Positions 33,161 through 43,600 of a DNA stretch of 64,000 nt are shown piece by piece. The notes beneath the pieces were generated by a model. The model ran no database searches and had not been told where the DNA came from. It was given only the letters and a program-made list of their open reading frames with translations. The stretch comes from M3007 sp032115775 (GTDB lineage: Bacteria; Bacteroidota; Bacteroidia; Chitinophagales; Saprospiraceae). Both the position numbers and the translations under genes were made by a program. The DNA is taken from contig JAUMBL010000016.1 in NCBI GenBank assembly GCA_032115775.1, forward strand, positions 1 to 64,000, read 5' to 3'. How positions within the stretch are numbered: the stretch's first letter is position 1; the number at the start of each line of letters is the position of its first letter.

Positions 33161-34159
33161 ATGAGTATTCTCAATTTCCAAAAACCTGAAAAAATTCTGC
33201 TGCAAAAAGCGACGGATTTCGAGGGAACCTTTGAATTCAAACCGCTTGAGCCCGGATTCGGCCAAACGGTCGGTAATTCTCTCCGCCGCGTGTTGCTGTC
33301 TTCGCTCGAAGGCTACGCAATCGTAGCCGTCCGGATCGGCAGCGTGGATCATGAGTTCGCTACAATTAAGGGCGTTGTGGAAGACGTGGTAGATATCGTC
33401 CTGAATTTGAAGCAAGTACGCCTTAAGCCTACCGTACAAGACGATAAATTCCAGCAGGAAAAAATCTACCTCACCATCAGCGGCCGCGAGGAATTCCGCG
33501 CTGGCGATCTCGAGGACTTCAACAGCGCCTTCAAGGTGATGAATCCGGATCTGCTGATTTGTCGCATGGAGCAGTTTGTTAATCTCGAAATGGAACTTAC
33601 CATCGCCAAAGGCCGGGGCTATCAGCCGGCTGATGAAATGGTGAGCAAAGACGCAGCGATTGGTGTTATCCCGATTGACGCCATCTATACGCCTATTAAA
33701 AACGTAGCTTACAAAGTAGAAAACACCCGCGTAGGCCAACGTACCGACTACGAAAAGCTTACCATTGATGTCAAAACAGATGGAACTATCCATCCGGAAG
33801 AGGCAATTCGCGAAGCCAGCCGGATTCTGATTCAGCATCTGATGCTGATCACAGACGATAATATTACGTTCGAAACCCCGGCCAGCCGCGAGGAAAATGT
33901 GGTGGATGAGCATATTCTGCACATGCGCAAGTTGCTCAAAACATCGCTTGAAGACCTCGACCTCAGCGTGCGCGCCTATAATTGCCTGAAGGCCGCGAAA
34001 ATTAATACGCTGGCTGAACTGGTACGCTACGATACGCACGAATTACTGAAATTCCGGAATTTCGGTAAAAAATCGCTGGTGGAAATCGAAGAACTGCTGC
34101 AAGACAAAGGCCTGACCTTCGGAATGGATCTGGCTAAATACAAATTGGAAGAAGAATAA
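33161..34159 (+). CDS. rpoA: RNA polymerase subunit alpha
   Basis: 332 residues. The N-terminal dimerisation domain has FEFKPLEPGFGQTVGNSLRR VLLSSLEGYA and the insert domain; the C-terminal helix-hairpin-helix domain (about residues 255-325) has LSVRAYNCLKAAKINTLAEL, RNFGKKSLVEIEELL. It assembles beta and beta' and its C-terminal domain contacts UP elements and activators. ATG 33161 (MSILNFQKPEKILL) is used; an in-frame upstream extension to 33104 is not conserved. Confidence 0.97.
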   Translation: MSILNFQKPEKILLQKATDFEGTFEFKPLEPGFGQTVGNSLRRVLLSSLEGYAIVAVRIGSVDHEFATIKGVVEDVVDIVLNLKQVRLKPTVQDDKFQQEKIYLTISGREEFRAGDLEDFNSAFKVMNPDLLICRMEQFVNLEMELTIAKGRGYQPADEMVSKDAAIGVIPIDAIYTPIKNVAYKVENTRVGQRTDYEKLTIDVKTDGTIHPEEAIREASRILIQHLMLITDDNITFETPASREENVVDEHILHMRKLLKTSLEDLDLSVRAYNCLKAAKINTLAELVRYDTHELLKFRNFGKKSLVEIEELLQDKGLTFGMDLAKYKLEEE

Positions 34160-34265
34160 TCGCGCGCTGGACGCGCATTCAATTTTATCATTCATAAAGT
34201 GTAGTAACCGTTGAGCGGCGCTCAAATCGCCCCGGTGCTGCCACCTAAAAAAGGTACTTTACACC

Positions 34266-34868
34266 ATGCGTCACGGAGACAAAATTAACAACCTCGGCCG
34301 GACGGCTTCTCACCGCCGCGCCCTGCTCGCGAACCTCGCAATCGCACTCATTGAACACAAACGCATTACAACGACGCTCGCCAAAGCCCGCGCCCTGCGC
34401 CGCTATATCGAGCCACTCGTAACGAAAGCAAAAGACAATACCACGCACTCGCGCCGTGTCGTCTTTAGCTACCTCCAAAATAAAGAGGCCATCACGGAGT
34501 TGTTCGGCAATGTAGCTTCAAAAATTGGCGACCGCCCAGGCGGCTATGTACGCGTTATCAAACTCGGATTCCGTCGAGGCGATGGCGCTGAAACTGCTAT
34601 GATTGAGTTTGTAGATTTCAATGAAGTTTATAACCTCAAAGACGCAGTTGGTGGTGAATCGAAAAAGAAAACCCGCCGCGGACGCCGTAAATCTGCCGGC
34701 GCACCCTTGTTCACCTCAGCGCCCGCCGTAGTAGCGGCAGTCGAAGAGCCGGTACAGGAAGTCGTAGAGGAAATTGCATCCCCTGTCGTAGAAGCCGCTA
34801 CCGAGGCGCCCGCATCGCCGGCGGAAGAAACACCGGCTGCAGAAGCAGAAAAGAAAGACGGCGAGTAA
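34266..34868 (+). CDS. rplQ: 50S ribosomal protein L17 with an acidic Ala/Pro/Glu tail
   Basis: 200 residues against ~120-130 for the core family. L17 lies by the tunnel exit. The core (MRHGDKINNLGRTASHRRAL LANLAIALIEHKRITTTLAKA, then GDRPGGYVRVIKLGFRRGDG) is normal. From about residue 130 a basic patch (KKKTRRGRRKS) leads into a low-complexity tail with EEPVQEVVEEI, EAPASPAEETPAAEAEKKDG. Extended L17 tails are known in Bacteroidota. Last gene of the super-operon; a terminator follows. Confidence 0.96.
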   Translation: MRHGDKINNLGRTASHRRALLANLAIALIEHKRITTTLAKARALRRYIEPLVTKAKDNTTHSRRVVFSYLQNKEAITELFGNVASKIGDRPGGYVRVIKLGFRRGDGAETAMIEFVDFNEVYNLKDAVGGESKKKTRRGRRKSAGAPLFTSAPAVVAAVEEPVQEVVEEIASPVVEAATEAPASPAEETPAAEAEKKDGE

Positions 34869-34895
34869 TTTGCTGCTGTAAAACGCTATATTTGA

Positions 34896-34937
34896 CAAGC
34901 GCCATCCCGGTTTTCCAGGATGGCGCTTGTATTTTTG
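34896..34937 (+). terminator. Terminator of the ribosomal super-operon
   Basis: The perfect arms CAAGCGCCATCC / GGATGGCGCTTG are followed by TATTTTT, about 30 bases after the rplQ stop. Confidence 0.9.
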
Positions 34938-34973
34938 GTTTCGTTTTTTTGTTCAAACAATCGGATGCGCTTT

Positions 34974-35021
34974 GAAACTGTCTGAAAACCTCTGGCGAGC
35001 CAGAGGTTTTCAGACAGTTTC
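34974..35021. repeat. Perfect 22-bp inverted repeat with a 4-base loop
   Basis: GAAACTGTCTGAAAACCTCT followed by GG pairs perfectly with its complement around CGAG. It begins directly after the stop codon of the minus-strand dehydrogenase gene. There is no T-run on either side, so it is not a standard intrinsic terminator, but it may protect or process the 3' end. Confidence 0.85.
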
Positions 35022-37706
35022 TTACATCTTCACGACGCCTTCTACCTTCCGACCTCCATAAAACCGTCCCTCCATTTGAACCCAGTAACTGCCGGAGGAA
35101 AGACCACCGATCGGCAGCTGGATGCGTTGATCAGGTTCTTCGATCCAAACTTCGTGCTGTTCCACCAGCACTTTTCCGGTCTGATCCACCAGACGAATGC
35201 GGACTTGTTCCCGGTGGGTAGCCCGAACGCGCAGGGTCAGCACGTCGCCGCGTGCCGGATTGGGTTGCACCTGAAAATCCAGGTTTGCTTTGGCGGCGCC
35301 TGCATAAGCGGGCAGTCGCGGATACAATTGGGTTTTGGGGATGATATTTTTCTCCATGTTCGGCGTAGCCCAGTACAGGCGCGCTGCTGCTAAACCGCCT
35401 ATTTCGTAGTACTCCAATTGGATATCATATCGTTTGCCGCCCTCCAGCCGAATGACGCTGGAGGCCAGGTCGTATTCTTCTTTCGGATACCAAGCGTCCA
35501 GCAGGAGTTTTCCGTTGACCCAAAGCCTGCAACCATCGTCGGAATTGACGATGAATGTGTAGTCGCTGGTAAACCAAGGCTCTAAAACGCCCTGCCAGCG
35601 AATTGCAAAATAGTCGTTGGGTAGTCGAAGATCTGGCGCATAGCCCTTCCAGTCGAAATTAATCGTGCTGTCCACGCGATCAAATATCTTATTGAGAAAT
35701 TTGCCGTTCGCATCGCCGAGGTGATACGAGCCCAGTAGGCCGCTGCCAGTCCCTTTTTTCACCGCTTCATAGCGCGCCCGGATCGTAAGGCTGCTGTCTT
35801 GCGGATACAAAGTCCGTTGCGGGAACTCCGATCCGTCTTCCCACTGCTGAAAAACGTACAGATTGCCGCCGATCTCGGTCAGCCGCGGCGCCTCTACCAG
35901 GCGGCGCAAACCGCGCACCGTGGCGGTTTCGTACGGCGCTGCGTTGGTTTTTCCGTCTGTTCGAATAGAAATCCCGGGCGGATCCGATTCAACCCGCAAG
36001 CGCGCTTTGTCCGGAAAAATATCTTTGTACACGGTACGGGATAACCCGGCTGGATCTTTCGCGCTGAGCAACAGCCGCAACCAGACGTTTTCCGCCGTTT
36101 CTCCAAGTACGGGTAGGGTGAAACTGCCGTTTTCGATGCCGGGGGTAGCGGCCATTCCCGGGTGTGTGTGCGCATCGTGGTGCAGATCCACGCGCCAGCT
36201 GAGATCGTCGGCACTGAGCGTGCCGGTTTCCGGGTCGGTGGCAAATCCTGAAAACACAACGGGTTCCCCCGCGCGGTAACGGTAGGTATTGTCCGGCGTT
36301 GTGATTACGGGCATGGGGCGCTGGTTCACAGTAACCCGCAGCGTAGCGCTCTGGCTCCATACCTGTCCGAAGGAATTAGACGCCGCGCAGCGGATGATTG
36401 CTCCGCTGTCTGACAACTGGAGATTGCTTAACTCCAGCAAACTACCGGTTGCGCCGGCAATTAGTTGGCCGTCGCGTTCCCACTGGTAACTCAAGGGCGC
36501 CGAACCGTTAACTTGCACCGAAAACGCGGCCGATTCGCCCGTGCTAATCAGGCTGGATTTCGGGTGCACGCTGAAAACGGGCGCGCCGGCGCCGACATAG
36601 GTCACTTTCCAGAGCATCCCCTCCAGCGAACTGGTATTGTCCTGCTCGGAGCCGCCGCCAAGTCCGCCCCGCGAAATATAGTATAAAGCGCCGTCCTGCC
36701 CGGTCATGATCACCAAAGGCCGGTCAATTTGCGTGGCAAAATTCCCCTCCACTTGTCCGGTTGCCGGATTGAATATTTTGATATACGACTGGCAGTAATC
36801 GGCAAAGAAAAATTTTCCGGTATAATCTGCCGGGAATTGCGGATTCGGCGGGTTGTAAAAAGCGGCGCCTACCACGGCGCAGCCGAGGGTATGCGGATAG
36901 GCGTAGGCCGGGTCGCGGTAGTTTCCCGGGAGGTTTTGCGTAGTTTTTTTCCCTTCTAGGGCGTTCCAGCCGAAATCGGCGCCCGGACTGAGTTCATTGA
37001 CTTCCTCGTAAAAATCGCTGCCGACATCGCAGATATAAATGCGACCTGTACCCGCTTGTACGGCCATCGAAAAGGGATTTCGCAGCCCGCTCGCATAGAT
37101 TGCCCGGTAAATTCCGGTGTGTTGTTGGTAAAAAGGATTGTCGCTCGGGATCGCGCCGTCGTCCCGCAGACGGATCACCTTGCCCAGCAGGCTGTTCATA
37201 TTCCGTGCAGCAGCGCCGTTTGCGCCGTCGCCAATCGCAATGTACAGCATGCCGTCGGCGCCGAACACCATCGCGCCGCCGTTGTGGATACTACCTGCCA
37301 TCTGACCGGTTTCCAGCAGGATTTGCTCGGTTGCCGGATCGGCGTAATTGCCGAAAACACGAAAGCGGCTGAGTCGGTTTCTCCCTGCGTTCGGCAGGGT
37401 AAAAAACAGGTAAATCCAACCGTTTTGCTCAAAATTCGGGTGCAAGGCGATTCCGCTGAGGCCTCGCTCGTTGGTGTTATCTACCGTCAGACGAATCAGC
37501 GGGTCAGGTAAAAGTTGGCCGTTTTCTACCACGCGCACCGCGCCGTATTTTTCCGTAACAAAAATTCGGCCATCGGGCGTTTGTGCCAGGGCGGTGGGAT
37601 CCAGTCCGGTGGCCAAAGGAGTCTCTATGAAACCCGGCGGCAGGATGGCGGCAGAAAGCGTCTGAATGGCCAGCCAGCACAGCAGGAGCAATAAGTGGAT
37701 GCGCAT
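35022..37706 (-). CDS. T9SS-exported glucose/sorbosone dehydrogenase-like protein with Ig and PA14 domains
   Basis: 894 residues. Signal peptide MRIHLLLLLCWLAIQTLSAA; a six-bladed propeller of the GSDH/PQQ-dependent sugar dehydrogenase type at ~25-370 (PDGRIFVTEKYGAVRVVENG, GLSGIALHPNF, SIHNGGAMVFGADGMLYIAI GDG, YASGLRNPFSMAV, DVGSDFYEEVNEL, DFGWNALEG); an Ig-like domain at ~375-460; a further beta domain at ~470-570; a PA14 domain at ~655-795 (FTSDYTFIVNSDDGCRLWVN); and a type A sorting domain at ~808-894 (VQPNPARGDVLTL). It probably oxidises or binds sugars at the cell surface; PA14 is a carbohydrate-binding fold. The exact substrate is unknown. Confidence 0.88.
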   Translation of the reverse strand: MRIHLLLLLCWLAIQTLSAAILPPGFIETPLATGLDPTALAQTPDGRIFVTEKYGAVRVVENGQLLPDPLIRLTVDNTNERGLSGIALHPNFEQNGWIYLFFTLPNAGRNRLSRFRVFGNYADPATEQILLETGQMAGSIHNGGAMVFGADGMLYIAIGDGANGAAARNMNSLLGKVIRLRDDGAIPSDNPFYQQHTGIYRAIYASGLRNPFSMAVQAGTGRIYICDVGSDFYEEVNELSPGADFGWNALEGKKTTQNLPGNYRDPAYAYPHTLGCAVVGAAFYNPPNPQFPADYTGKFFFADYCQSYIKIFNPATGQVEGNFATQIDRPLVIMTGQDGALYYISRGGLGGGSEQDNTSSLEGMLWKVTYVGAGAPVFSVHPKSSLISTGESAAFSVQVNGSAPLSYQWERDGQLIAGATGSLLELSNLQLSDSGAIIRCAASNSFGQVWSQSATLRVTVNQRPMPVITTPDNTYRYRAGEPVVFSGFATDPETGTLSADDLSWRVDLHHDAHTHPGMAATPGIENGSFTLPVLGETAENVWLRLLLSAKDPAGLSRTVYKDIFPDKARLRVESDPPGISIRTDGKTNAAPYETATVRGLRRLVEAPRLTEIGGNLYVFQQWEDGSEFPQRTLYPQDSSLTIRARYEAVKKGTGSGLLGSYHLGDANGKFLNKIFDRVDSTINFDWKGYAPDLRLPNDYFAIRWQGVLEPWFTSDYTFIVNSDDGCRLWVNGKLLLDAWYPKEEYDLASSVIRLEGGKRYDIQLEYYEIGGLAAARLYWATPNMEKNIIPKTQLYPRLPAYAGAAKANLDFQVQPNPARGDVLTLRVRATHREQVRIRLVDQTGKVLVEQHEVWIEEPDQRIQLPIGGLSSGSYWVQMEGRFYGGRKVEGVVKM

Positions 37707-37867
37707 AAGTTCGTGTTTATGGGCAAAAATGCGAATAATTAGCGATATACAAGCAATCGTTTTCTCATCCGGAGATTAAACCGGTCGCGGATAATATTGT
37801 CTAATCGCAATTTGTACACGCGCGGGGTAGTTCTTACCTTGTCATTCTTTTCAACACGTGTTTCTTC

Positions 37868-40147
37868 ATGAATTTTCACCGTTTTTTCATCTGTATTTCG
37901 CTGTTTGGTTGTATTTCGCTTGGCGCCCAAACTAATGAGGGGCTGCACTTTTGGCTCGGTTTTATGGAGCACCGGGATATCGGCCAAAACAAAATGGTGG
38001 TGATGATCACGTCGAAGTACAATACGAGCGGGCTGGTACGCATTCCCCTGCGCGGTTGGGAGCAGGCGTTTCAGGTGGCGGCCAATTCGGTGACGTTGGT
38101 TCCTCTGCCTGCGTATGCCGAAAATACCGGGTCGGAGGCGGTGGGGAATGTAGGCGTGGAGGTATTGGCTGCAGCGCCGGTCTCGGTGTATGCTCACCAA
38201 TACCATGCAAGTCGCTCGGAGGCTACCGTCGTGTTGCCGGAAGAGTCCCTGGATCAGGCTTATTATGTACTCACTTATAAGGGCGTGGTGCAGCAGGGCT
38301 TGGATTATCCCTCCGAATTCCTGATTGTCGGTATGGAAGACGAAACGCAGGCGACGATTACGGTGAGCGGCCCGACCAAGGGCGGCCGTATCGCCGGTGA
38401 AACATTTACGGTATTATTGGATGCAGGAGAAACGTATCAGGTGCAATCGGCGTCCGGGATCGGCGATTTGAGCGGTTCTTTTATTGCCAGCGATAAAAAA
38501 TGCAATGTATTTGCCGGCTGCCGTTGGACCGAAGTGCCCACCGGCTGCCAGGCGCGCGATAACCTGTTGGAACAGATGTCTCCCCTGAGCACCTGGGGTA
38601 AGCAATTTGTAGCCGTGCCTAATGCCAACATGGCGTATGATATTTACCGCATCCTGGCGACGGCCGATCAGACGGTCGTGCAGGTGGAGGGATCTTCCAT
38701 ACAGACCTTTACGCTGAATAAAGGCGAATTTGTGGAGTATCAGCGTGCCGAGCCGACGTATATCCGCGCCAACCACCCGATCGCGGTCATGCAATACCTC
38801 ATCGGGTCCGGTTGCAGCGGCTATCCGGTGGGCGACCCCTCAATGGTCATGCTCAACAGCGTGGAACAAATCCGGGATACCGTGACCTTGTATAGTTCCT
38901 CCTTCGAGGCCATTTCAGAAAATTATATCAATATTATCACTCGCACGGTGGATTCCGGGCTGGTTGTGTTTGACGGCCAGCCGTTGACGGCGCTCGGCGT
39001 TGCGATGCAGCCGGTGGGCGCCCAGGCAGACTACGCTTTTGCCCGGATCCGGGTAAATGCAGGCGCGCACACCCTCATTTCTTCCGGCTGCGGGCTTATT
39101 GCCACCGCTTACGGATATGGGTCGGTGGAGTCTTATGCCTACGGCGGCGGTGCCGCTTTTAGTCGGTTAAACGCCAATCCGGTTCCCGAAGGCGGCTGCC
39201 TGAATGATACCATCTATTTCGATACCGGACTGAAGCCGCCCAGATATACGTTTGACTGGGATTTAGGGGACGGCGCCGTTTCTACCGAACCCGCGTTTGA
39301 ACACTTTTACAGCGCACTCGGCGCGTATCCAGTTCGATTGATCATTCGGGATAATTGCCTTGATCTGTCGGATACGATCACCCGCGATTTGCAAATCACC
39401 CTCCGGCAGGCCGTGGAGGTCGGGGCGGATACGAACTTGTGCGTCGGGGATCGGCTTCAACTTTCCGCCACGGATCTGGCGAACGCCCGTTACGAATGGA
39501 CCGGGCCGGGCAATTACTTTTCCGATGCGCAATTCCCGCTGCTTACCGATCTGAACCTGGCGCAATCGGGCGTCTATTCCGCTGTGGGTATCGTGTCCGG
39601 CTGCGCGACGTTCCCAGCCGAAACGCGGGTCACGGTGCATCCGCTGCCGCTTCCGGCGCTGGGTCAGGATACCTTTATTTGTACACGGAACGCCGATTTC
39701 AGTTGGATACTTGATCCCGGTATTTTTACCGCGTATAAGTGGTCGGATTACTCGACTGCTCCTACGCTGTCTATTCGGGAAGAAGGAATCTACTGGGTGC
39801 GCGTCGGCTCGGAATATGGTTGCGAAGGCGAGGATACGATTGTGCTTCGGGAGCGCTGTCCGACGCAGTGGTACGTCCCCAACGCCTTTTCGCCGAACGA
39901 CGACGGCTTCAACGATCTGTTTTCGGTGTTTGGAACGGATATTCAGGCGCTCAGACTCCGAATTTACGATCGTTGGGGTGCGCTGATATTTGAATCCACG
40001 GCTGCCGATGCTGCCTGGGACGGCGCCTTCCGCGGCAAACCGGTTGCGCCGGGTGTTTATATTTGGGTGGCAGACATCGAGGGATTTCGGGTGGACGGCT
40101 CGCTTTTTCGCACGATCGAATCTGGAAATCTTACTTTATTTCGTTGA
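37868..40147 (+). CDS. IgGFc-binding-domain surface protein with PKD and CHU_C (type B) sorting domain
   Basis: 759 residues. Signal peptide ending near ISLGAQ; an IgGFc-binding N-terminal-type domain over ~30-430 (HFWLGFMEHRDIGQNKMVVM, QMSPLSTWGKQFVAVPNANM, IAVMQYLIGSGCSGYPVGDP); a PKD domain at ~440-520 (YTFDWDLGDGAVSTEPAFEH); two Ig-like segments; and a gliding-motility-associated C-terminal domain at ~665-759 (YVPNAFSPNDDGFNDLFSVF, YDRWGALIFES), the type B T9SS sorting signal. It is expected at the cell surface, with adhesion or motility roles. A GNAT gene starts 3 bases after its stop. Confidence 0.9.
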   Translation: MNFHRFFICISLFGCISLGAQTNEGLHFWLGFMEHRDIGQNKMVVMITSKYNTSGLVRIPLRGWEQAFQVAANSVTLVPLPAYAENTGSEAVGNVGVEVLAAAPVSVYAHQYHASRSEATVVLPEESLDQAYYVLTYKGVVQQGLDYPSEFLIVGMEDETQATITVSGPTKGGRIAGETFTVLLDAGETYQVQSASGIGDLSGSFIASDKKCNVFAGCRWTEVPTGCQARDNLLEQMSPLSTWGKQFVAVPNANMAYDIYRILATADQTVVQVEGSSIQTFTLNKGEFVEYQRAEPTYIRANHPIAVMQYLIGSGCSGYPVGDPSMVMLNSVEQIRDTVTLYSSSFEAISENYINIITRTVDSGLVVFDGQPLTALGVAMQPVGAQADYAFARIRVNAGAHTLISSGCGLIATAYGYGSVESYAYGGGAAFSRLNANPVPEGGCLNDTIYFDTGLKPPRYTFDWDLGDGAVSTEPAFEHFYSALGAYPVRLIIRDNCLDLSDTITRDLQITLRQAVEVGADTNLCVGDRLQLSATDLANARYEWTGPGNYFSDAQFPLLTDLNLAQSGVYSAVGIVSGCATFPAETRVTVHPLPLPALGQDTFICTRNADFSWILDPGIFTAYKWSDYSTAPTLSIREEGIYWVRVGSEYGCEGEDTIVLRERCPTQWYVPNAFSPNDDGFNDLFSVFGTDIQALRLRIYDRWGALIFESTAADAAWDGAFRGKPVAPGVYIWVADIEGFRVDGSLFRTIESGNLTLFR

Positions 40148-40150
40148 TTT

Positions 40151-40654
40151 ATGAGCCTGCTTGATACGAACCGACTTTTACTTACGCCTTTTCAGGAGGC
40201 TGATTTCGATTATTTTTACGAATTGCAGCGTAGTGCGTCGGTCATGCGCTATGTTCGTCCGCCGGAGACCGACCGGGCTGTTGTGCGTGCGCGGTTGGAA
40301 CCTGCACTTCAGTTGGGCATCGAGGCGACCGGGCTGGGCGTTCGGATTGTTCGGACGAAGGAGGGCGGCCGCGCGATTGGGCATTGTATTTTGCGCCCAA
40401 TCAATTGTGATCCGGCGCGCGATTTAGAGATCGGGTATCTTCTGGAGGAGGCATTTTGGGGGCGGGGATACGCTACAGAGATAGTCGGCGTGTTGGTTCG
40501 GTATGCGCTTGTTGAAAAAAAAGCCCCCCGGGTGACGGCCTTCATTCATCCTGAAAACCAGGCATCCCGGAGGGTTTTGGAAAAAAACGGCTTTGTTTTT
40601 GCGGGGACTGAGCAGGAATATGGAGAGACCTACTGGTTGTTTGTACGCGATTAG
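40151..40654 (+). CDS. GNAT-family N-acetyltransferase (RimJ/RimL-like)
   Basis: 167 residues. The N-terminus LLLTPFQEADFDYFYELQRS and the motif region EIGYLLEEAFWGRGYATEIV GVLVRYA hold the acetyl-CoA binding core (motif A RGYA), with ASRRVLEKNGFVF as the conserved end pattern. Members acetylate protein N-termini, antibiotics or other amines; the substrate here is unknown. It is probably co-transcribed with the preceding surface protein and its stop overlaps the stop of the convergent BNR-repeat gene by three bases. Confidence 0.88.
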   Translation: MSLLDTNRLLLTPFQEADFDYFYELQRSASVMRYVRPPETDRAVVRARLEPALQLGIEATGLGVRIVRTKEGGRAIGHCILRPINCDPARDLEIGYLLEEAFWGRGYATEIVGVLVRYALVEKKAPRVTAFIHPENQASRRVLEKNGFVFAGTEQEYGETYWLFVRD

Positions 40655-43600
40655 CGCAGCAACTGCCAAGCGTTTCGGAAGTCATATTTCCCGCTTCCGC
40701 CTGTTGGCGCGCTATAATTTTTTTCAAAAGTCGCTTTATCCAGCAGTGCGAAAGTTTCTAATTTTTCTTTAGCGAGGCTTGGATTTAGGGCTTCTGCTTC
40801 TTTGAAAAGTCCGCCGGCGGCAGTCTGCGATTTTTGGAGTTCCGATTTCAGGAAAGCGATCCGGTCGGTGGATGATTTGGCCGGCATTTCATCGGATGTT
40901 TCCAGAAAAAGGTAGAGCCTGCCGATTTCGGCGCGCAGTTTTTTCTCGCCGGTGATCCCTTTGGCGGTATTCGTTTCGGTGAGCGTGGCGTACAGCGCGT
41001 CCATTTTAGCGGCTAATTGCTGCAGCTTGGCGCGCAATTTTTTATTTTGTACCGCGTCTGCGCGCAATTTAGCCGTATCGCGCAGTGATTGCACTTGTGC
41101 CACGAGCAGTCCGAGTTCTTCCACCATGCCGAATAATTCGCGGGATATTCGGTTGCGCGCGGCATAATCCAGTCCAGGCGCCAGGGGATCTTCGGTCAGA
41201 ATGAGCGCTGCCTCCGTGGTTGTTTCGCCTGTTTTCAGCCGCACGGTGTATTTGCCGGGGGTGGCCATAGGGCCGATGGCGCCGGCGAACACGCCGGGTT
41301 CGCCTTGGACCATTACGCCGCGGGCTGCTTTGGGCGGTTTTTGGCGCATATCCCAGTTCACGATATTGATCCCTTTGCGTTTTGTTCCGGGGATCGAGAC
41401 CAGCAATTCGCCCTGTTCGTTGAGGATCTCTAGGGTGACGTCTCCGGTACTGATGCGATCTTTCAGGTAGTACAGAATTTGCGCTTGTTCCGGCGCGTTG
41501 GCGCCGGCGTATCCGTCCGTATTTGGGAAGGATTGTCCGAAGTGGCCGTTTGTTACGGCGGCGGGTCTGGTTGGCAACAGGGCGGCGTTTTTTTGCAGCA
41601 GCTCGGGGGTGAGGGTGCGCAGGGGCGAGATATCGTCCAGGATGTAGATTCCGCGGCCGTGGGTGCCGATGACCAAGTCGTTGGTGCGCGGGTGGATAAT
41701 CAGGTCGCGTACCGGGGCGTATTCCGGGAAATTTCCCTTGTACAGCACCCAGTCTTCGCCGCCGTTATTGGAAATGAACAGGCCCATTTCGGTACCGAGG
41801 AACAGCAATTTGGGGTTTACCCGGTCTTGTCGGATCACGTGCGCAAAACCGCGTAGGGTTTTACTTCCGGACAGCAGCGTCCAGTTGCGGCCTTGGTCGG
41901 TAGATTTTGCGAGGTAGGTATTCATATCCCCATACGCATGGTGGTCGAACGTTGCGTACACGGTATTGCGGTCGAAGCGATCGGGTTCGATGCTACTGAC
42001 CCAGGCGCCGGCGGGTACGCCGGGGATATTTTTGGAGATCAGTTCCCAGTTTCGGCCGCCGTCGCGGGTAATTTGCAGGTTGCCGTCGTCGGCGCCGACG
42101 TACAGTAAATTTTCATCGAGCGGCGAGGGGCCGATCGCGAAGATCGTGCAGTGATTTTCGGCCGAGCTATTGTCGAGCGTGAGGCCGCCGCTGGCATATT
42201 GTTTCAGTTTTACGGAATCATTGGTGGTGAGGTCTGGGGAAATACGTTCCCAGCTATAGCCGCGGTCGGAAGTTTTGAATAAAAACTGTGCGCCCATATA
42301 GAGCACATTAGGGTTTACCGGGCTTTTCACGATCGGGCTGTTCCAGTTCCAGCGCAGTTCGGGATCGCCGGCGAGCGCTTGAGGTTGGATAGTTTGCGAT
42401 TGGTTGGTGCGCAGGTTCAGTCGCGAGATATTGCCGCCCTGGCTTTCCGAGTACACGATATCCGGGTCGTTTTCATCGGGTTGCACCCAGAAGCCGTCGC
42501 CACCGCCTACGGCGCGCCAGTCGGCATTTTCCACCCCGCCGGGGCTGGAGGAGGGCGCGCGCCAGGAGCCGTTATCCTGAAGGCCGCCATAGACGTTATA
42601 CGGCGTTTGGTTATCTACCTGCACGTGGTAAAACTGCGATACCGGCAGGTTTTGCAGGTGCGTCCAGGTGACGCCTCGGTCGAGGCTTAGGTACACGCCG
42701 CCATCGGTGCCCAGGTACATTTGGCTGGTATTGTTCGGATTGATCCAGAGCGCGTGGTGGTCGGAATGCACCCAGCCGCCGGCATTGCCGGCATCAGAGA
42801 ACGAATAGCCGCCATCGGAGGAGATAGACAGGGAGAAAGCCGGGCGATAGACGCGTTTGGGATCGAGCGGATCTACAACCAGCGTGCTGAAGTAGAAGGG
42901 TCGGGCGGTTACATTGGAGGTACTGGACTGGAGTTTCCAGGATGCGCCGGCGTCGGCGGAAATGTACAGTCCGGTATTTTCACTTTCGACGATCGCGAGC
43001 AGGTTATCCGGTGCGCTGGGCGCCAGGGCGAGGGCGATCCGGCCGAAGTCGCCTTTTGGCAGGCCGTTGTCTAGTTTATTCCAAGTGGAGCCGCCGTCGG
43101 TACTTTTGTAGAGCGCGCTGCCGGAGCCGCCGGAGACGAACGAGTAGGGGGTTCGGCGGAATTGCCACATAGCGGCATAGAGTACGTTCGGATCGCGCGG
43201 ATCCATGAGCACATCGGCGCAGCCGGTTTTTTCGTCCGTGTAGAGTACCTTTTTCCAGGAAGCGCCGCCGTCGGTCGTTTTGTACAAGCCGCGTTCGGGG
43301 CTATCGCTCCAGAGTGGGCCGGGTGCGGCGACGTACAGCGTATTGGCGTCGGTGGGGTGGATAATAATCTTCGAGATATGCTCCGTTTTTTCCAGGCCTT
43401 TCTGAACCCAGTTGCGGCCGCCGTCGGTCGTGCGGTACATGCCGAGGCCGACGGATACGCTGTTGCGCATATTTGATTCGCCGGTACCGACCCAGACTGT
43501 ATCCGGTCGTTGTTGGTCAATGGCGATGGCGCCGATAGATTGCGGGTATTTTTCGAAAATGGGCTCAAAGGTAAAGCCGCCTGTGGAGGTTTTCCAGACG

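Noticed and set aside
36465..37511. Plus-strand ORFs opposite the dehydrogenase gene
   Set aside because: Antisense to a well-supported multidomain protein; no motifs.
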